From Arcanobacterium ihumii (lineage in GTDB: Bacteria; Actinomycetota; Actinomycetes; Actinomycetales; Actinomycetaceae), in NCBI RefSeq assembly GCF_900604515.1, contig NZ_UWOS01000003.1, positions 248,001-312,000 of the forward strand: a stretch of DNA of 64,000 bases. The letters run 5' to 3'. The notes under the pieces are model-generated. The model had not been told where the DNA came from. It made no database searches and saw nothing but the letters and a program-made list of their open reading frames with translations. Position 1 is the first letter of the stretch. Every line of letters starts with the position of its first letter. Shown here piece by piece: positions 36,166 to 45,181 of this stretch. The position numbers and the translations under genes are program-made.

Positions 36166-36231
36166 ATACGCGCATCCAAATTACAGAAAATCAGCATTTC
36201 GTTTATACACGAAAAACGAAGGAGTTAAAGA

Positions 36232-36900
36232 ATGCTGAATGAACTCAAAAATAGAGTGTGCGAAGGGAACCTTGAACTTCAACGGCACGGACTCGTAGCC
36301 TGGACCGGTGGGAATCTTTCAGCACTAGACTCAGATACTGGATACATCGTGATTAAACCCTCTGGCGTGCGCTATGAGGAAATGACACCCGAAAAAATGG
36401 TGGTTGTTGATGCCAATGGAAAGGTTGTGGAGGGAGACTTGGGACCGTCGTCGGACACCGCTTCCCACCTCGCTCTATACGCAGCCCGTCCGGAATTACG
36501 TTCAATTATTCATACCCACTCTCGCTACGCGACAGCCTTCGCGGCGGTCGGCAAGAATATTCCCTGCTGCCTTACTGCCATAGCAGATGAATTTGGCGGA
36601 CCCATCCCTTGTGCGCGTTATGCACCTATTGGAGGGGTTGATATCGCAAACGCTATATTAGAATGTGGTGGGCATTCACCTGCAGTACTACTCAAACAAC
36701 ACGGAGTATTTACCATGGGCACATCCATCCCTAAGGCGCTACAAGCTGCTGTTATGGTCGAAGATGTAGCAAAAACCGTAGCAGTAGCTATGAGTCTAGG
36801 GAATATCGAAGAACTCTCCCAAGCAGAGATCGAATCAAACTTCGATCGCTACTCCAACCGATATGGAACCATCAACGCATCTTTAGGAGTGAGTAAGTGA
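36232..36900 (+). CDS. ulaF: L-ribulose-5-phosphate 4-epimerase (UlaF/AraD family)
   Basis: A 222-residue class II aldolase-family zinc epimerase that converts L-ribulose-5-phosphate to D-xylulose-5-phosphate, feeding the pentose phosphate pathway. WTGGNLSALD near 24-33, the SDTASHLALYAA region, the zinc motif IIHTHSRYATAF and LLKQHGVFTMG are conserved. It is 66 bases downstream of ulaE, with a cgaaggag ribosome site. An inverted repeat, TTTCGT-N6-ACGAAA, lies in that gap at 36197-36214. AraD and UlaF cannot be told apart by sequence; the context favours UlaF. Confidence 0.9.
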   Translation: MLNELKNRVCEGNLELQRHGLVAWTGGNLSALDSDTGYIVIKPSGVRYEEMTPEKMVVVDANGKVVEGDLGPSSDTASHLALYAARPELRSIIHTHSRYATAFAAVGKNIPCCLTAIADEFGGPIPCARYAPIGGVDIANAILECGGHSPAVLLKQHGVFTMGTSIPKALQAAVMVEDVAKTVAVAMSLGNIEELSQAEIESNFDRYSNRYGTINASLGVSK

Positions 36901-37847
36901 TGTTTGACTTGACTACAATTGGTGAAGGCCAGATCCGACTCACGGTCCCGCGTGGAGAACGATTAGTAAACGCAGTGAGCTTGCGCATGTCTGCTGCCTG
37001 TTCAGAAGCGAATGTGGCCGGTCTACTTTCGCAACTTGGGCGTTCAACATCGTGGTGCTCCAAGATGCCACGTGGCGAACTTGCCACGCGCGTGTTGCAA
37101 GAGTTCCGTTCAGTTGGCGTAGATATGTCTAATATGGTCCGAGTTGACGACGGTCGCGTTGCCCTTTATTTCATGGAACCAGGCGACTACCCAATGCCAT
37201 CGAAGGTTATTTACGATCGCCTCCATACTCCATTCCGTGACATTGAGATTGACGATGTCAATTGGGAATCGATGCTCGACACAAGGCTCGTTTTCGTCAC
37301 AGGTATCACCGCAGCACTTTCGCCAAATACTGCGAAGATAGTCCGTCACTTCTGCGAACAGGCTCACGAGCGTGGAATTGATATTGCACTTGATGTTAAT
37401 TACAGATCCTTATTATGGGATGCCGACCAAGCTCGAAGTGTACTCGAACCCATTGCTCGCATGTCCACCTTGGTATTTGCCTCTCGTAAAGATGCTCAAA
37501 CAGTATTTGGAATGCCCGACTTGAGTGGCGTGGAAGTCTGTAAGAAGACCCGTGAATTCCTTGGAGTTTCAACCGTCGTTTCCACTGATTCCACCCATGG
37601 CGTATATCTTTCCGACGAACACGGCGAGGAGCAGTTCAACGTTGACGTTGTGCCTGTTATTGATCGCCCAGGCGCCGGAGACTCGTTTGTAGCAGGAACT
37701 ATACATGGATTCTTGCAAGGCGACGTTCGCGCGGGTGTGGGTTATGGGCAACGAGTTTCAACGTTCGCACTTACTCACCACGGCGACCTTACCCACATTT
37801 CGGCGATGGAACTAGACCTTCCGAAAACAACCGACATTATTCGGTAA
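36900..37847 (+). CDS. PfkB-family sugar kinase
   Basis: A 315-residue ribokinase-family kinase. The N-terminal TIGEGQIRLTVPRGERL is 2-dehydro-3-deoxygluconokinase-like. DVNYRSLLWD near 160-170 contacts the phosphoacceptor, and RPGAGDSFVAGTIHGFLQG near 260 holds the catalytic Asp. In an operon without a PTS it is the natural source of phosphorylation for the imported sugar acid or lactone. The start is ATG 36900, sharing a base with the ulaF stop; GTG 36897 is an alternative. Confidence 0.88.
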   Translation: MFDLTTIGEGQIRLTVPRGERLVNAVSLRMSAACSEANVAGLLSQLGRSTSWCSKMPRGELATRVLQEFRSVGVDMSNMVRVDDGRVALYFMEPGDYPMPSKVIYDRLHTPFRDIEIDDVNWESMLDTRLVFVTGITAALSPNTAKIVRHFCEQAHERGIDIALDVNYRSLLWDADQARSVLEPIARMSTLVFASRKDAQTVFGMPDLSGVEVCKKTREFLGVSTVVSTDSTHGVYLSDEHGEEQFNVDVVPVIDRPGAGDSFVAGTIHGFLQGDVRAGVGYGQRVSTFALTHHGDLTHISAMELDLPKTTDIIR

Positions 37848-37915
37848 TCGCTGCTGATATTTTCTCTTGTACCTCTAGGGTTGACGGTACAGCTATACAT
37901 AAATTGAGGAACACT

Positions 37916-39325
37916 ATGTCAAAAACTGCAATGGAGCAGATTGATTCCCTGCCATTAACTCGAAATCAAAAATCACTCATTGGGCTCACAATTGTGGGCA
38001 ATATTTCCGAATTCTTCGACCTTTTTCTTATAGGATTCGTTATTCATCTGTTAATGAAGACGCCCGGATGGGAACTCACTGGATTTGAAGCCGGAATCAT
38101 CGGTGCAGCATCAGGCATTGGAACTGTGCTTGGTGCCGTACTTTGGGGACGCCTTGCGGATAGCATCGGCAGGAAAAAGGCGTTTATTTGGTGTATCGCC
38201 GTACTAGTCTTTTTCACCGCGGTTACACTCACCATTCAGCCAGGTCAGTGGCAGCTTCTTAGTTTATACCGAGTTGGTGTTTGTATCGGTGTAGGCGGAT
38301 TAAATATCACCTCAATCCCGTTTGTGCAGGAATTCGTTCCTGCACAACAACGCGGTCTGCTATCTGGATTGACATCGGTATTTATTCCATTAGGTATTTT
38401 CCTTGGATCACTTGCAACAAAAGTACTCGGTGAACCATTTGGCTGGAAGGGACTCATTGCCCTTGGCTGTATTCCTGTTGTGCTTATCGCTTGGGCAGCA
38501 ATCGTACCTGAATCTCCACGATTCTTAATTTCTCATGGCCAAATTGATGAGGCGCGTAAGGCATACGCATGGGCAATGCGCATACCAGAAGGGAATGTGG
38601 GAGAACTTCCTGTTATTCCTTCCGAAAATAGTTCTGAGAAAGTGGCTAAAGTTTCGTACGGACACGTACTTCACAAATACCCAAAGCAACTTGTTATTAT
38701 TTCACTCGGCTCATTTTGCTTCATCTTAGGGGCCTTTACAGTACAGTCATGGGGGCAAAGCATCCTTGGGGAGAGCTTCAAATTTGACGTTTCCACTGTT
38801 GCCTACATGTTTATGGGTGTCTCATTAGCCGATTTGCTTGGCCGGCTCGGTTCAGCATGGATTTCAGATCGGATTGGACGGCGTCGCACAATGTTTATCT
38901 GGGGTCTGTTCGGCGCAGTAGGGTGCGTTATTGCAGCAATCTCAGCAAAGGTTGCTTCTGGAACATTTAGTGGCACTGGAGCAGAATCTTCGAGCACGGT
39001 TCATACTGCAGGAATCGTCTTCTTTATTGGTATCGTCGTTGCAATGGCTTTTGGCGACGGCGCTTTCGGGATTCTCAACGCTTTTGGTGCCGAGCAATTT
39101 CCGAATGATGTTCGCTCCACGGGTGTTGGTTTAGGATACGGAATTGGGGCAATAGCAAAGGTTGTTGGTCCATACTTCGTAGGCGCATTGATTGGTGGGG
39201 GTAAGCCAACTCCTGACGTGGTGTTCTTACCGTTTATCGTGTTCGCTGTTCTCCTTGTTGCCGGTGGTTTCATCTACCTCCAAGCTGATGAAACTGCAGG
39301 AAAGCAACTAGAACAAATCAAGTAA
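37916..39325 (+). CDS. MFS transporter, sugar/acid:H+ symporter type
   Basis: A 469-residue major facilitator with 12 predicted helices. The loop 2-3 signature reads GRLADSIGRKKAFIW and the loop 8-9 repeat reads SAWISDRIGRRRTMFIW. PESPRFLISHGQ, after helix 6, is typical of the sugar and metabolite:H+ symporter branches. It ends a catabolic operon and is the likely uptake system, replacing the UlaABC PTS. ATG 37916 has a ttgagga ribosome site; an in-frame TTG at 37904 lies inside that site. Confidence 0.9.
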   Translation: MSKTAMEQIDSLPLTRNQKSLIGLTIVGNISEFFDLFLIGFVIHLLMKTPGWELTGFEAGIIGAASGIGTVLGAVLWGRLADSIGRKKAFIWCIAVLVFFTAVTLTIQPGQWQLLSLYRVGVCIGVGGLNITSIPFVQEFVPAQQRGLLSGLTSVFIPLGIFLGSLATKVLGEPFGWKGLIALGCIPVVLIAWAAIVPESPRFLISHGQIDEARKAYAWAMRIPEGNVGELPVIPSENSSEKVAKVSYGHVLHKYPKQLVIISLGSFCFILGAFTVQSWGQSILGESFKFDVSTVAYMFMGVSLADLLGRLGSAWISDRIGRRRTMFIWGLFGAVGCVIAAISAKVASGTFSGTGAESSSTVHTAGIVFFIGIVVAMAFGDGAFGILNAFGAEQFPNDVRSTGVGLGYGIGAIAKVVGPYFVGALIGGGKPTPDVVFLPFIVFAVLLVAGGFIYLQADETAGKQLEQIK

Positions 39326-39360
39326 TTTCCAGTTCCCAGCCAATAGCAATTTATTAGGTC

Positions 39361-39399
39361 GGCTTGGGTGCTACATTGCCGCAATGTAACACCTAAGCC
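39361..39399. terminator. Bidirectional terminator, MFS gene / pyrB
   Basis: Inverted repeat with 18-base arms at 39361-39378 and 39382-39399, two non-Watson-Crick positions, and loop ccg. A T run follows on the + strand. It lies between convergent operons. Confidence 0.8.
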
Positions 39400-39413
39400 A
39401 ACTCGTTTTTCTA

Positions 39414-40556
39414 CTACACTACCGCCTCGCAAAATGCACAACGGTATTCATTGGTTTTATCGCTGACCCGCTGAATTAGCGGCTCTACTACGCCACGTTC
39501 CACATTTGTAATACATCGAGCATTAGAACAATGGTCACCATTACGCATATAGTGGCCATTTGCTAATGGGCCGATGTCCGTCATTCCCCAATTCTCATTG
39601 AGAAGTGCATTAATTAGTGCCATACGGATGAATTTTCCATTCAAAGCCTGTTCAAAGTAACAGGCACGTGGATCCTCATCCACATCCACTGCAATCTCAT
39701 TAACCCGTGGCAGTGGATGCAAAATGCACATATCAGACTTTGCTGTTTTTAATTTCTCACGCCGAAGAATATAGCTATCCTTCAGCCGAAGATACTCAGC
39801 CGGGTCATCAAAACGCTCCTGCTGAATCCGTGTCATGTATAAAACATCGAGTTCAGGCATAGCGTCTTCCAAAGATTGCGTTTCTACCACCTCAACACCA
39901 CATTTAGCCAGCTCATTAGCACCAATATAATCAGGTATCCGCAGTTCCGTTGGCGAAATGAACACCATCTTCACTCCCTCATATCTTGCCAATGCTCGAA
40001 CTAAAGAATGTACAGTCCGCCCATATTTGAGATCACCGCAAAACCCAACCGTTAGCCCATCAAAACCACCCTTTTTCCGATAAATGGTTAGCAGGTCGGT
40101 GAGCGTCTGAGTAGGATGGTTGTGTCCGCCGTCGCCCGCATTAATAACCGGTACAGTTGCATTTAATGAGGCCAGCAGTGGCGCTCCTTCAAGCGGATGC
40201 CTCATCGCAATCACATCTGCATAGCAGGAAATTATCCGTGCAGTATCTGCAACGCTTTCCCCTTTTACCACTGAAGAACTAGAGGCTTCTGAAAAACCCA
40301 GTACGTTTCCGCCCAATCCATACATTGCGGCTTCGAAACTTAATCGGGTTCGAGTAGATGGCTCATAGAACAAAGTTGCCAGTTTCTTTCCTCTGCAAGC
40401 GTGAGCATATTTACTAGGATTATTCGCTATATCTACGCCCGTCAAAATAAGGTTGTCTATCTCATCAGTTCTATAATCAAGGATATCGATCAAACTTCGC
40501 GTACGGGCTCCACAAGCATTTTCCTTGTCCTGTATTTGTGCTTCATCCACATACAT
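39414..40556 (-). CDS. pyrB: Aspartate carbamoyltransferase with fused PyrI-type zinc domain
   Basis: A 380-residue protein. Residues 1 to about 325 are an ATCase catalytic chain with the carbamoyl-phosphate loop [13 protein letters not shown] (STRT at 67-70), [20 protein letters not shown] and [10 protein letters not shown]. The C-terminal 55 residues match the zinc-binding domain of the regulatory chain PyrI, with Cys at about 343, 348, 373 and 376 ([13 protein letters not shown] and [10 protein letters not shown]). The nucleotide-binding allosteric domain of PyrI is missing. The start is ATG 40556 ([12 protein letters not shown]); the frame extends upstream into pyrE, but without similarity. 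It overlaps pyrE by 14 bases and is the last gene of the pyr operon. Confidence 0.92.
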   Translation of the reverse strand: MYVDEAQIQDKENACGARTRSLIDILDYRTDEIDNLILTGVDIANNPSKYAHACRGKKLATLFYEPSTRTRLSFEAAMYGLGGNVLGFSEASSSSVVKGESVADTARIISCYADVIAMRHPLEGAPLLASLNATVPVINAGDGGHNHPTQTLTDLLTIYRKKGGFDGLTVGFCGDLKYGRTVHSLVRALARYEGVKMVFISPTELRIPDYIGANELAKCGVEVVETQSLEDAMPELDVLYMTRIQQERFDDPAEYLRLKDSYILRREKLKTAKSDMCILHPLPRVNEIAVDVDEDPRACYFEQALNGKFIRMALINALLNENWGMTDIGPLANGHYMRNGDHCSNARCITNVERGVVEPLIQRVSDKTNEYRCAFCEAVV

Positions 40557-41202
40557 TTTCTTTGCACTCCATCCATGATTCATTACTTGGGTCGTCCCTA
40601 AATTCCAAGAGTTTTGCCACGTCAGTAGGTTTAATGAAGCCAACATCTGCTGCAACCTGCACAATGTCATCGAAAAGAACTAAGGATCGTGCAACCAGCT
40701 CTGCTTCTTCAAACCTCCGTTGTGCTTCTTTCATTCCATAAGAGAAGATACTGGCCACCCCAATAACATCAGCACCCACATCTTTCAGGGTGTTTACTGC
40801 ATCAAGTACCGAGCCCGCCGTCGAAATTAGATCTTCAACTACTACAATTTTGGCTTCAGCTTCCAGCTTTCCCTCGATCTGGTTTTTTCTACCGTGGTCC
40901 TTATTGCTAGACCGCACATACCCCATCGGTATTCCCAACCGATCTGCGATAAGCGCTGCGTGTGCGATTCCTGCTGTAGCCGTCCCCATGATTACCTCTG
41001 CTTCAGGGAAAGCCCTTTCAACCAATAACGTAAGTGCATCCTCAACCAGATCACGTAATTTAGGAGAGCTAAGAATCAGCCGATTATCACAATAGACTGG
41101 ACTCTTAATGCCACTCGCCCATATGAAAGGATCATCGGGCCGAAAAAATACGGCTCCAATATCAAGCAGCCCTCGGGCAATCTGAGAAGTTTGGTCATCC
41201 AT
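40543..41202 (-). CDS. pyrE: Orotate phosphoribosyltransferase
   Basis: A 219-residue type I phosphoribosyltransferase making OMP from orotate and [22 protein letters not shown] at about 30-47 is the orotate loop region. The PRPP-binding motif is [18 protein letters not shown] at about 118-135. [17 protein letters not shown] is the flexible catalytic loop with Lys residues. Its stop overlaps the pyrB start. Confidence 0.95.
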   Translation of the reverse strand: MDDQTSQIARGLLDIGAVFFRPDDPFIWASGIKSPVYCDNRLILSSPKLRDLVEDALTLLVERAFPEAEVIMGTATAGIAHAALIADRLGIPMGYVRSSNKDHGRKNQIEGKLEAEAKIVVVEDLISTAGSVLDAVNTLKDVGADVIGVASIFSYGMKEAQRRFEEAELVARSLVLFDDIVQVAADVGFIKPTDVAKLLEFRDDPSNESWMECKENVCG

Positions 41203-41252
41203 TAGTGTTGTCCTATCTGTTGCTGTTGACTTATTAAACGGATGGAAAGCCT

Positions 41253-41963
41253 TTAATCGTTACCTAAAAATTCCTCTATGCAATATTCATATGCAGCCAC
41301 TGGATCGCTAGCTGCTGTGATTGGGCGTCCCACCACGATGTAGTCTGAACCAGCTTCACAAGCAGCCCGTGGCGTCATCACTCGGCGTTGATCGCCAGCC
41401 TCGCCGTGGGCAAGTCGGATACCAGGAGTAACGGTCAAGAACTCCGCTCCACAGGATTTGTGCACTTCTCTAGCTTCTAGCGGAGAACAAACAACACCGT
41501 CAAGGCCCGCATTTTGAGCATTCTTCGCATAGGAAGAAACCACGTTCGCAAGCGGTTCCTTAATCAAAAGGTCACGTTCCATTGTTTCTTGATCGGTACT
41601 GGTCAACTGGGTTATTGCAATCAGAACTGGACGTGAGTCATTAGTACTAGAGCAGCCCTCCAGCGCGGCTCGCATCATCGGACCAGAACCCATCGCATGA
41701 ACGTTACACATATCAACATTTAGGTCTGATAACACACGCATCGTTCGTTCAACCGTATTCGGGATGTCGTGGAGTTTGAGGTCTAGGAAAACTTGGTGAC
41801 CACGCCTTTTAAGGGCACGTACGATCTGTGGCCCCTCAGAGTAAAAAAGCTCCATTCCGATTTTCACATAGGGTTTATAGCCACTTGAACCGAAAAGATC
41901 TAAAAATTCAAAAACTCTTTCTTTTGACGGAAAGTCGCAGGCGACAATAACGTCCTTTGCCAT
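41253..41963 (-). CDS. pyrF: Orotidine 5'-phosphate decarboxylase
   Basis: A 236-residue type I OMP decarboxylase, the last step to UMP. The catalytic signature VFLDLKLHDIPNTVERTM (DxKxxD, at about 58-75) is intact, in contrast to the UlaD-like superfamily member at 34637. The N-terminal VACDFPSKERV and C-terminal TPGIRLAHGEAGDQRRVM and DYIVVGRPI phosphate-binding segments are normal. Gaps to neighbours are 50 and 25 bases. Confidence 0.95.
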   Translation of the reverse strand: MAKDVIVACDFPSKERVFEFLDLFGSSGYKPYVKIGMELFYSEGPQIVRALKRRGHQVFLDLKLHDIPNTVERTMRVLSDLNVDMCNVHAMGSGPMMRAALEGCSSTNDSRPVLIAITQLTSTDQETMERDLLIKEPLANVVSSYAKNAQNAGLDGVVCSPLEAREVHKSCGAEFLTVTPGIRLAHGEAGDQRRVMTPRAACEAGSDYIVVGRPITAASDPVAAYEYCIEEFLGND

Positions 41964-41988
41964 AATGGTGTCCTATCTCTGTTTATCT

Positions 41989-42960
41989 CTATCTATCTGT
42001 TCTTTGTTTCAGTTCGCTTAATCTGCGTATCCCGTATCGATCCATCGCTTTGGGCAAATCTGCGATCAGTCGTGGGCACACAAAGGGGTCGATCAGGTTT
42101 GCGGTTCCTACCTGAACTGCAGTTGCGCCAGCCATCATCATTTCCAATACTTGGTCAACGGTATGGATTCCTCCAATGCCGATAACTGGCACGTCTATCT
42201 CCTTTGTAATTTGGTAAACCATCCGTAGCGCTATCGCGAAGATCCCTGGTCCCGAATACCCTCCAATATGATTGGCAATCACCGGCTTACGAGTTTTCAT
42301 ATCAATACGCATTCCCACCAGGGTGTTAATCACGCTTAACCCATCCGCGCCAGCGTCAACACAAGCCCGCGCGATTTCGACGACGTCGGTCACGTTGGGT
42401 GAGAGTTTCACGATCACCGGTTTGCAGGTCACTTCGCGTACAGCATGTGTCACTTCCGCGGCAGCCTGCGGGACGCTACCGAAATTCATGCCGTCTGCGT
42501 GGACGTTCGGGCAACTGATATTAACCTCGAACCATCCGATATTTGGTTCCTCATTGAGTGCACTTACCACGTAACAGTATTCATTGAGCGAAAACCCGCT
42601 CACATTTGCCATCACGGGTTTGGCAAAGTACTCGCGCAACCGCGGAAGTTCTTCCTTCTTCACCCACTCCACCCCAGGATTTTGCAGACCCACAGCATTA
42701 ATCATCCCCGTTTCACATTCAGCTATTCGAGGGGTTGGATTTCCTAACCTGGCTTCTTGAGTGGTTCCTTTGAAGGAGAAGGTACCTAGCATATTAAGGT
42801 CATAGAGCTGGGCAAAATCGTGTCCGAATCCGAAAGTGCCCGACGCCGGGATAATTGGGTTATCAAGTTCTATCCCGCATAAATCTACTTTGAGCCGATC
42901 ATCGGTCGGTATAGTTGCGGTACCTACACCCCGTACACCTGCGTTCTTCACTTGGGTCAC
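41989..42960 (-). CDS. pyrD: Dihydroorotate dehydrogenase, class 1B catalytic subunit
   Basis: A 323-residue FMN enzyme that oxidises dihydroorotate to orotate, working with PyrK and NAD+. LDNPIIPASGTFGFGHDF, NISCPNVHADGMNFG with the catalytic Cys-type region, VIVKLSPNVTD and PVIGIGGIHTVDQVLEMM are class 1B features. The start is GTG 42960, overlapping the pyrK stop by 4 bases after an agaggag ribosome site; the longer frame lies inside pyrK. The last codons fall in a TATCT-rich repeat tract (about 41971-41999). Confidence 0.93.
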   Translation of the reverse strand: MTQVKNAGVRGVGTATIPTDDRLKVDLCGIELDNPIIPASGTFGFGHDFAQLYDLNMLGTFSFKGTTQEARLGNPTPRIAECETGMINAVGLQNPGVEWVKKEELPRLREYFAKPVMANVSGFSLNEYCYVVSALNEEPNIGWFEVNISCPNVHADGMNFGSVPQAAAEVTHAVREVTCKPVIVKLSPNVTDVVEIARACVDAGADGLSVINTLVGMRIDMKTRKPVIANHIGGYSGPGIFAIALRMVYQITKEIDVPVIGIGGIHTVDQVLEMMMAGATAVQVGTANLIDPFVCPRLIADLPKAMDRYGIRRLSELKQRTDR

Positions 42961-43709
42961 CACACCAGCTCCTCTTTTCCTATCACGGGACCTTCCACGC
43001 AAATCCGTTTATATCCACCATCCGCAGTTGGCTTCACGCATCCCATACAGGCCCCAAAGCCACACCCCATACGCTCTTCAAAACTGAACTCACCGGGCAG
43101 ATCGCTTGCCTTAGCAATTGCGGCCAGCATCGGATTCGGACCGCATGCATAGATGTACGTACCTTCAAATTCTGGCAACGGCGTCGTCACCAATCCCCGC
43201 ACCCCAGACGAACCGTCAGCGGTTGTAACAACCACCTCACAGCCAAGCTCGCGGAATTCATCTTCGTAGAAAATTTCATCGGCACTGTTGAATCCCATAA
43301 TTACGGTGGGGTCGTTTCCTGCTTCAATTAAGGTGCGCGCGAGCAAAAATAATGGCGGGGCTCCAACGCCACCGCCAATTAATAAAGGATGCTTCCCCGA
43401 ACGTTTCGGATTGAATCCCGTCCCCAGTCCGATCAAGCAATCTATTTTTTCACCAACTCCGATTCGAGCCAAAGCTCGAGTTCCATCGCCCACTATTTTA
43501 TAAATCAGAGTGACGACGCCGGTACCACGATCATCTTCAACGCTTAGGTCACAAATCGAGAGCGGACGTCTAGTCATAAATCCAGGAATCTTGAGATTGA
43601 GGAATTGACCAGGTCGCTGAATAGTACAAACGTCTCCGCGAAGGCAGATCTCAAAGGTATTTGCCGCAATAAGGCGGTTACTAACAACTGTTAATTCGTC
43701 TTGTTTCAT
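42957..43709 (-). CDS. pyrK: Dihydroorotate dehydrogenase electron-transfer subunit
   Basis: A 250-residue iron-sulfur flavoprotein that passes electrons from PyrD to NAD+. The FAD domain has MTRRPLSICDLSV (RxxS-type). The NAD domain has LLIGGGVGAPPLFLLARTLI. The [2Fe-2S] Cys cluster is ERMGCGFGACMGCVKP plus RICVEGPV. ATG 43709 shares a base with the pyrC stop (TGATG) and is preferred over an upstream start inside pyrC. Confidence 0.94.
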   Translation of the reverse strand: MKQDELTVVSNRLIAANTFEICLRGDVCTIQRPGQFLNLKIPGFMTRRPLSICDLSVEDDRGTGVVTLIYKIVGDGTRALARIGVGEKIDCLIGLGTGFNPKRSGKHPLLIGGGVGAPPLFLLARTLIEAGNDPTVIMGFNSADEIFYEDEFRELGCEVVVTTADGSSGVRGLVTTPLPEFEGTYIYACGPNPMLAAIAKASDLPGEFSFEERMGCGFGACMGCVKPTADGGYKRICVEGPVIGKEELVW

Positions 43710-44971
43710 CAGTGCGTTCTTTCGCTCTTGCACGTCCGCGCTTTGGTCTCTTGAAGTGCCTTCTCATCAAGGTAGACCGTTTTTCCATTGTGTACCGTCA
43801 GTAGGCAGCGTCCACTCAGAATGCGTCCGGCGAACGGAGTTGCTCGCCCTTTTGATAAGAATTCTGAAGGGCGAACCGGAGCAGTATCCTCCAGATTCCA
43901 GATCGAAAAATCATTTCCCAGAGCGATACCAAAACGTTCTCGCGGCCGGTAAACAAACAGTTCCATCACACGTTCGAGGCTGATAATTCCGGTTTGAACT
44001 AGATAGGTATAGATCGCAGGGAATGAGGTTTCCAAACCCACAATCCCAAATGCGGATCCAGCAAGACCGCGTGATTTCTCTGATTCGCTGTGTGGGGCGT
44101 GATCGGTTGCGATCATATCGACGGTTCCGTCGGCAACTGCCTCAATCATTGCCAAACGATCTGCCTGGGCACGCAAGGGCGGATTCATTTTGAACCTACC
44201 GTCTTCTTCCAACATGGCGTCGTCGAAAACCAAATAGTGTGGTGCTGTTTCGCAGCTAACATCGATCCCATCGATTTTCGCTACTCTTATCAGCTCAATA
44301 CTCTCTCGGCAAGACACATGACAGATGTGGAGAGCTACGCCTGTGTCCTTAGCCAGCTCAAGATCTCGCTCAAGTTCACGCCATTCACTTTCAGCGGGAA
44401 TCCCACGATGTCCATGCTCACGAGCATATTCACCATCGTTGATGTATCCATCGTCTTTGAGTTTTTCGTCCTCGCAGTGAACCGCAATAATTTTCCCAAC
44501 TTCTTTGGCGAGCACCATTGCTTCACGCATAAGCTCGCGTGATTGGACGCCCATACCGTCGTCGGAAAATGCGATTACCCTTGATGCCATTCCCTTCAGG
44601 TCCGCGAGCTGTTCGCCCTTTTCCGCCTCGGTGATTGAGCCATAGGGGAAGACGGCGATAGAAGAGTCGCGATCAATCACTGCCTGGGCAAGACCGATAT
44701 TTTCTACCGAATCAGGAACCGGATCAAGGTTAGGCATTGTTGCCACCGCCGTGAAACCACCGCGTGTTGCAGCTTGGCACCCTGAAGAAATGGTCTCTTT
44801 ATAAGAAAACCCCGGCTCTCGAAAGTGAACATGCACATCGCAGAAGCCGGGGAAAATGGAAAACCCATCGGAATTTAATAATTCCAAAAGCGGATTTTCA
44901 TCGAAAACAGTGGGTGGATTAGGTATTGCTCCACAGAGTTCTGTGGTTTTTGGCGCATCAAAAACAAGCAT
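43709..44971 (-). CDS. pyrC: Dihydroorotase
   Basis: A zinc amidohydrolase of about 420 residues, type I, that closes carbamoyl-aspartate to dihydroorotate. Metal motifs: FPGFCDVHVHFREPGFSYKE with HxH, the KIIAVHCEDEKL His region, LHICHVSCRESI, and the catalytic MIATDHAPHSESEKSRG. It is the first gene of the pyr operon (C-K-D-F-E-B); carAB and pyrR are not in the window. ATG 44971 (MLVFDAPKT) is chosen; a GTG at 44992 is an alternative. Confidence 0.94.
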   Translation of the reverse strand: MLVFDAPKTTELCGAIPNPPTVFDENPLLELLNSDGFSIFPGFCDVHVHFREPGFSYKETISSGCQAATRGGFTAVATMPNLDPVPDSVENIGLAQAVIDRDSSIAVFPYGSITEAEKGEQLADLKGMASRVIAFSDDGMGVQSRELMREAMVLAKEVGKIIAVHCEDEKLKDDGYINDGEYAREHGHRGIPAESEWRELERDLELAKDTGVALHICHVSCRESIELIRVAKIDGIDVSCETAPHYLVFDDAMLEEDGRFKMNPPLRAQADRLAMIEAVADGTVDMIATDHAPHSESEKSRGLAGSAFGIVGLETSFPAIYTYLVQTGIISLERVMELFVYRPRERFGIALGNDFSIWNLEDTAPVRPSEFLSKGRATPFAGRILSGRCLLTVHNGKTVYLDEKALQETKARTCKSERTH

Positions 44972-45047
44972 TGCTGTTTGCTGACCTCTCACGGTTTAAT
45001 CGCAACGAGCCACTCTGATAGTGACCTTCGCCGAATGATTCTGAATT

Positions 45048-45076
45048 AGAATAAGCGCCTCGAGATCCAAAGTCAA
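45048..45076 (-). promoter_or_regulatory. Promoter of the pyr operon
   Basis: On the minus strand TTGACT (45076-45071), a 17-base spacer and TATTCT (45053-45048). Transcription would begin near 45041, giving a leader of about 70 bases. I see no PyrR-type attenuator in that leader. Confidence 0.6.
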
Positions 45077-45181
45077 CGTTTCGCCCAAAATTTGGAACAA
45101 GAATACGTCACATCCCGGACGCCGATTTTATGTCAAAATGCGAATATTGGGATTTGCCACTTTTCGGGTACAGTGGGAATT

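Noticed and set aside
40556-40670. 38-codon N-terminal extension of PyrB
   Set aside because: It lies wholly inside pyrE in another frame and does not resemble any ATCase; ATG 40556 fits better.
44971-45048. PyrR attenuator or riboswitch in the pyr leader
   Set aside because: The roughly 70-base leader shows no terminator/antiterminator pair or conserved PyrR-binding loop by eye.
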